NCBI RefSeq assembly: GCF_000499845.2
Contig: NC_023754.2
Location: 19,532,111 to 19,596,110, forward strand
DNA: 64,000 bases
From: Phaseolus vulgaris
Lineage: Eukaryota > Streptophyta > Magnoliopsida > Fabales > Fabaceae
Direction: 5' to 3'
How positions within the stretch are numbered: position 1 is the stretch's first letter; each line of letters begins with the position of its first letter. Both the position numbers and the translations under genes were made by a program. The notes beneath the pieces were generated by a model. It had not been told where the DNA came from and searched no databases. It worked only from the letters and a program-made list of their open reading frames with translations. Of the stretch, positions 59,907-64,000 are shown in pieces.

Positions 59907-61111
59907 ATGGAGTTAAGATCATTCATTTTCCAACCAAACTTGTCGCACTTGTTTCCAACATTCACATGCTATGTCAAACTCAAACCCTCTTTCCAGCATT
60001 TACAGCCCAAGGAACTATCATTGAAATTCACCAGAAGAAGGGTGGGATTTTTGGCAATCATAACTCCCTTGATTTTGGGTGGAGAAGGCATTTTCAAGAC
60101 ACAAAATGCAGATGCATTTGATTTTAGATTTGTGGCCCCTGACATGACAGCTGAAGAGGCACTGCGTGGTGTGAGAAATCATGCACAAGATTTGTTACAA
60201 GTTAAAGATTTGTTAGAGTCAGAATCGTGGAAAGCAGCACAAAGGAATCTAAGACGGAGCTCAGCAGTTCTGAAGAAAGACATATATATCATAATCCAGA
60301 ACAAGCCTGGAATTGAGAGGGCAGAACTAAGAAAGCTTTATTTCACTCTCTTCAGCAATGTAACTAGAGTAAGTCTTACAACATGCCCCTCTTCAGGTGC
60401 ATTTTCAATTTCATAACCATAAATGTGTATATATTCATTGTCAAGTTTCTCTTTTTTTCTTAAATCATAGTTTGTAGAGTGGTTTGATTTTACTCCATTC
60501 AATACTCATATAGCTTCATAATTTATTAAATGCATGTCTTCTACAAAATTATCTTGACTTCACATTCATTCATAAATGGACAAGATTGATTTTGTTCAAT
60601 TTTAATGTGTGTATATATATATATATATATATATGGTTAAGATTAGAACACAAATTATTTTGTTACTAAAAGGAAGTATGAAGTTCTTCATTTTGCAGAT
60701 TATTCAAAAATTTGATAACTGTGTAGTTTTACTTAAACATTGAGAGGTGATTTACCATTAACTTCTAGTTGCTCATTAATTAGGGAAAGTATTAGGGAAA
60801 GTAATTTGTGCATGATCTTTAATCGATTGTATTATATGACCAAAATAATCGCTTATACTTAGAATCTATTTGGTAAATTGATACTTGATATTCAAGTTGA
60901 CTTTCTGATTTTGCATTGAAACTCTGTCAGATAGCTTCGTTACTAAAAATTTATTGTTATTTTTGTGTGTAAATGTCATCAATTGACAACATTCATGTAT
61001 GGTGAAACGATGCAGCTAGATTATGCAGCAAGGGATAGAGATGGACCACAAGTCTGGCAGTGTTATGAGAACATTGTTGTGGCTGTCAATGACATTATAT
61101 CCAGATTATAG
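59907..61111 (+). CDS. PQL3: PsbQ-like protein 3 (PQL3), thylakoid lumen
   Basis: Two coding exons, 59907-60368 and 61016-61111, join in frame (NVTR-LDYAARD) to 185 residues. A leader intron 59645-59888 (AAG|GTAATG to TTTCAG|GAG) precedes the start. The N-terminus is a bipartite transit sequence: a chloroplast part, then RRR (residues 43-45), a hydrophobic stretch VGFLAIITPLILGG and a cleavage-like NADA-FDF near residue 70, the twin-arginine pattern of lumenal proteins. The mature part is the PsbQ four-helix fold: MTAEEALRGVRNHAQDLLQV, SWKAAQRNLRRSSAVLKKDI, ERAELRKLYFTLFSNVTRLD and VWQCYENIVVAVNDII. PsbQ-like proteins support photosystem II or the chloroplast NDH complex. This one best fits PQL3 (At2g01918, from memory). 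Neither branch role is proven here. Confidence 0.88.
60611..60634. repeat. (TA)n microsatellite in the PQL3 intron
   Basis: About twelve TA dinucleotides between TGTG and GGTTAAG. It is a likely polymorphic marker. Confidence 0.85.
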
Positions 61112-64000
61112 CCTTTTGAAAATGGGGGGGTTGAACTGTTTTGATAAGTTTATGTCAAACAGTTGCCAAAATTGCTTCTTGCAAGGAGTGGAGTAATGAA
61201 GAATATGTACTCAAAAGTAGTTTCACAAAGAAAGGACCCTGTTATATACAATTATAGATCATGAGTTTGATCATGAAGAGTAAAATTATTGAATGTTTGA
61301 TTATATTTGACACCAAGATGTTCAATTTTGATACAGAACAATCTCTAAGTTAGATTATGGAAATATTGACTTCTTACTTGTGAATTTGAGTTAAGACTTT
61401 TACTGAAAGAAGCTTGCCTTTTTTTTATTGTTTATTTAATTAAAAAGACTATTTAAAAAATGGTTTAAAGCCTACAAAAACTGAGATGCTCAAATAAACA
61501 TAACCAAATATTTTTTATTAAAAATTTCTTATGTATTAAATTGTTTATTTATCTTTTTTAATGAAAGGTTTGAAGTTTCAATATAAAACTGACCTCTCAC
61601 TAGCACTATAAACTTCAACTATATTCTGTGGTCACATAAATGAAGTATTATTAAAAGAAAAAAAAATAATACAAACTACTATGGGGTACTAGGCCAAGAT
61701 CCATACTTGTGAAGAAAATTTCATCAAGAAAAAATAGGAGATTTACACCTGTTATTAAAAAATTTCAAAAAAATACTAGGAGGCAAGGTATTATGCTACA
61801 CTCACTCTTGCCCCATTGATTACCTTCTCTGAAGATATGAAAAATTTTAAAATTTATTTGCTGACAAAGTCCCAATAGAATCCTTAACAATATCAATAGC
61901 CTTGAAAAGAAGGATCTAAAAATGAACATAGTTCATCATTCACCAGATAATAGAAATGACAACAACCATATAGATAAGCTTAACCTAAGGATTGCCTTCA
62001 GAATTGATAAAAACAATAATATCCGCTTTGAAGGTCGGTGTTCTGTCATGGTTTTGTCTTAAAAAGGTACCTCAATGGATTGAGGGATGAGAAAGTATAT
62101 AAACTGTCATTTACATCGTTTCTTAAGTTATGTGGGGTATATTGGTGTACGGGAACAATATAAATTAAATGTTTTATCCTAAAATTAAACTATTATAAAA
62201 TAAATCTTTTAATAGACTTCTAAGTTATACCATATTTTTATGGAGTTCAAACCAAACTTATGAAAAAAAACAAACAAAATACTTTTGCATTAATACATTA
62301 TGTGTTATTTATAATTAATTTGGAGTAGGCATTCTAAAACGAATTAAAAAAATATCACTTATATACAAATATGATCATATCTTATTTTGAGATGAAATTC
62401 GTTCTATTTCCAAATTTTATGAATATAAATATTAAATTTACCTCGTTAAAATAATATAGTATGATAAATAAAAAAATAGATACACACCATTACGTGTTTC
62501 CGTTAGTTAATATAATTAATGTTTATGGGTCTAAATCAAGACTTTTTTTTTAAATATATATATTAAAAATTGTAGTTTCATATATAGTAATTTTAATTTT
62601 TAATATTATCATAACATATATAAGACTAAAAAATTGAGAAATCTATTATATAGAAGTTTTAAATCGGAAATGGTATTTTAATTTCTTATATAACTTTGTT
62701 TATAAACTATTGAGGTTAAATCTCCTCCTTATATCAAAGTGCACTACTATTTTATGAAAATCTTAAATCACATTCTACATAAAACTCAATTTAATCAAAA
62801 TAACTTAAAAGTGAGTAAAAGTAAAGAGTTTCCCTTTCACATTATTCGTATTCGGAGAGTCGTTCATATAATAATTTTACTCTTGTCTCCATTATATATT
62901 TTCCTTCCCACACTATTTATTTATTTATTTATTTTAGAAAATTTTATCCAACATAATTTATTTTTTTTACTTATTTTACCACTCAAAATAAATAACATTT
63001 TTCTACCTCCGTTTTTCTTTATAGTATTCCTTCTATTTTGTATTTTACTTTTATTTTTTCTCCATTTACTGATAAAGACGTGATAAATTGTAATTCCATG
63101 CACGTGTAAATATATTCGAATATTTATCAAAAATAAATTTTCAATACAATTGAATTATATATATTGATACATGAATAATGTAAATTTGGTCTTCAACTTT
63201 CAACTAAAGGAATTATTTTTTATTTATTTAAGGATTACTTTCTATTAAAATACATACACATTGTTTATTAGTTGAGGTAAATGATAATTTAAATACACAA
63301 GTTTTTCCTAATTATTTGATGTGTTGTCTTTTAAAGATAAAACTGTGAACCTTCAAAGTAAACAATACATCAGATATAATGATTTTTTTCTCAATAAAGA
63401 ATAAATTAAATTAAAAGAAAATACTTGATGGGTGCTTCAACTATTTACAAAATAAAGTTCCTATTAAGATCTAAATATCATTCATATAGCTATTAAACCT
63501 GACAAGAAAAATACATCACAATTAAAACAAAAGAAGTTGAAACAAGCAAAACAAAAAGCATCATTTTTTATTTATTTTTCCATTAGACTCAAGAACTACA
63601 TCAACTTGAAGACTTGATGTCGAAAAACTATCTTCATGAAAAAAATAATCATTTCTAAAAAATATATTATAAGACCAAATATGTACTAAATCATTCCACA
63701 TAAAAAAATATATTATAAATGATGAATATAGTGTGTGAATAGAATAAAAGGATACTATATTCGTATCATTTTGTCTTGCAACCTTAAAACGATCATTTAA
63801 CTTGAATTTCGACAAACTCAATGACAATAATGGTATAAAGAGTTTAACAGTAATAATAGTTATACCATGAATTCCACTTGAAAATACATGAATACTTTAG
63901 ATTTTTAAGATTTTATGGTACGTATAGAACATTAGTGATTGCAAAGTCTTAAACTACTTACTGGAACAATAGTTTAACATTATTACACTATCTTATCACT
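61112..64000. other. AT-rich spacer with a possible RNase H relic
   Basis: The PQL3 3' untranslated region is followed by AT-rich DNA to the end of the window. Apart from the RNase H-like relic at 61790-61925 I see no gene. Frames near 62739-63130 and 63561-63827 have low-complexity, hydrophobic composition and no similarity I recognise. Confidence 0.45.
61790..61925 (-). pseudogene. RNase H-like (RVT_3) retroelement relic
   Basis: On the minus strand KAIDIVKDSIGTLSANKF (from about 61903) is followed, after a stop and a one-base shift, by HIFREGNQ (61839-61816). These correspond to the late part of the RNase H domains left behind by plant LINE elements, where a D-rich helix precedes the H-x-FREGN motif. 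The catalytic residues upstream are missing. The match is short, so this is tentative. Confidence 0.4.

Noticed and set aside
1..64000. CRISPR arrays, bacterial operons, tRNA or rRNA genes
   Set aside because: No regular direct repeats with unique spacers, no tRNA-like B-box/anticodon arrangement and no rRNA stretch were seen. The gene structures are plant nuclear.

Overview
This window is nuclear DNA from a flowering plant, almost certainly a legume and probably of the phaseoloid group (Phaseolus, Vigna, Glycine, Cajanus). The evidence is split GT-AG genes separated by AT-rich spacers, plastid-targeted proteins (TIC40, a PsbQ-like protein), an ARF with a miR167 site, and a TIC40 whose exons follow the pea protein closely as I remember it. 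The genus is an inference. There is no bacterial, organellar or viral gene content.

Layout, left to right: a 2-oxoglutarate/Fe(II) dioxygenase (minus, 1445-3768) with a small Harbinger-type MITE in its intron; a 1.8-kb element with long terminal inverted repeats and the decayed end of a Mutator-like transposase (3983-5767); a degenerate TTGAC-rich array (6365-7075); TIC40 (plus, 7720-15869, 14 exons, one of only 18 nt); an N-myristoylated Ser/Arg-rich protein of the At1g65710 type (plus, 17116-19421); a plastid EamA transporter of the At3g02690 type (minus, 20448-23878); a 577-bp element with an exact 8-bp target duplication (24210-24786); an NHL/LEA_2 protein (plus, 26497-27225); a palindromic MITE; a dioxygenase relic; a PORR-domain RNA-binding protein (plus, 29050-30300); a JmjC demethylase relic (31355-32015); a YSL7-like metal-nicotianamine transporter (minus, 32308-37624) whose first intron holds a larger second copy of the TTGAC-rich array; a DUF1517-like membrane protein (minus, 40330-43419) divergent from a 69-residue membrane protein (plus, 44216-45118); a 179-residue membrane protein (plus, 47844-48383); ARF8 (minus, 52003-58574) with its miR167 site; and a PsbQ-like lumenal protein, PQL3 (plus, 59907-61111), divergent from ARF8.

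The genes are independent transcription units, not an operon or cluster pathway. Three of them (At1g65710-like, NHL6-like, YSL7-like) match genes that, as I recall, lie together in Arabidopsis (At1g65690, At1g65710, At1g65730), which suggests conserved microsynteny interrupted by later insertions. Several products act in plastids (TIC40 import co-chaperone, EamA transporter, PQL3), but nothing in the sequence ties their regulation together.

I found no clearly new gene system. The least explained structures are the two dispersed, same-orientation, non-coding arrays of degenerate TTGACY-bearing units; the foldback Mutator-like element whose arms carry internal tandem repeats; and several gene relics. 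Exon coordinates were worked out by hand from reading frame and GT/AG sites, so a few could be off by a base or two.
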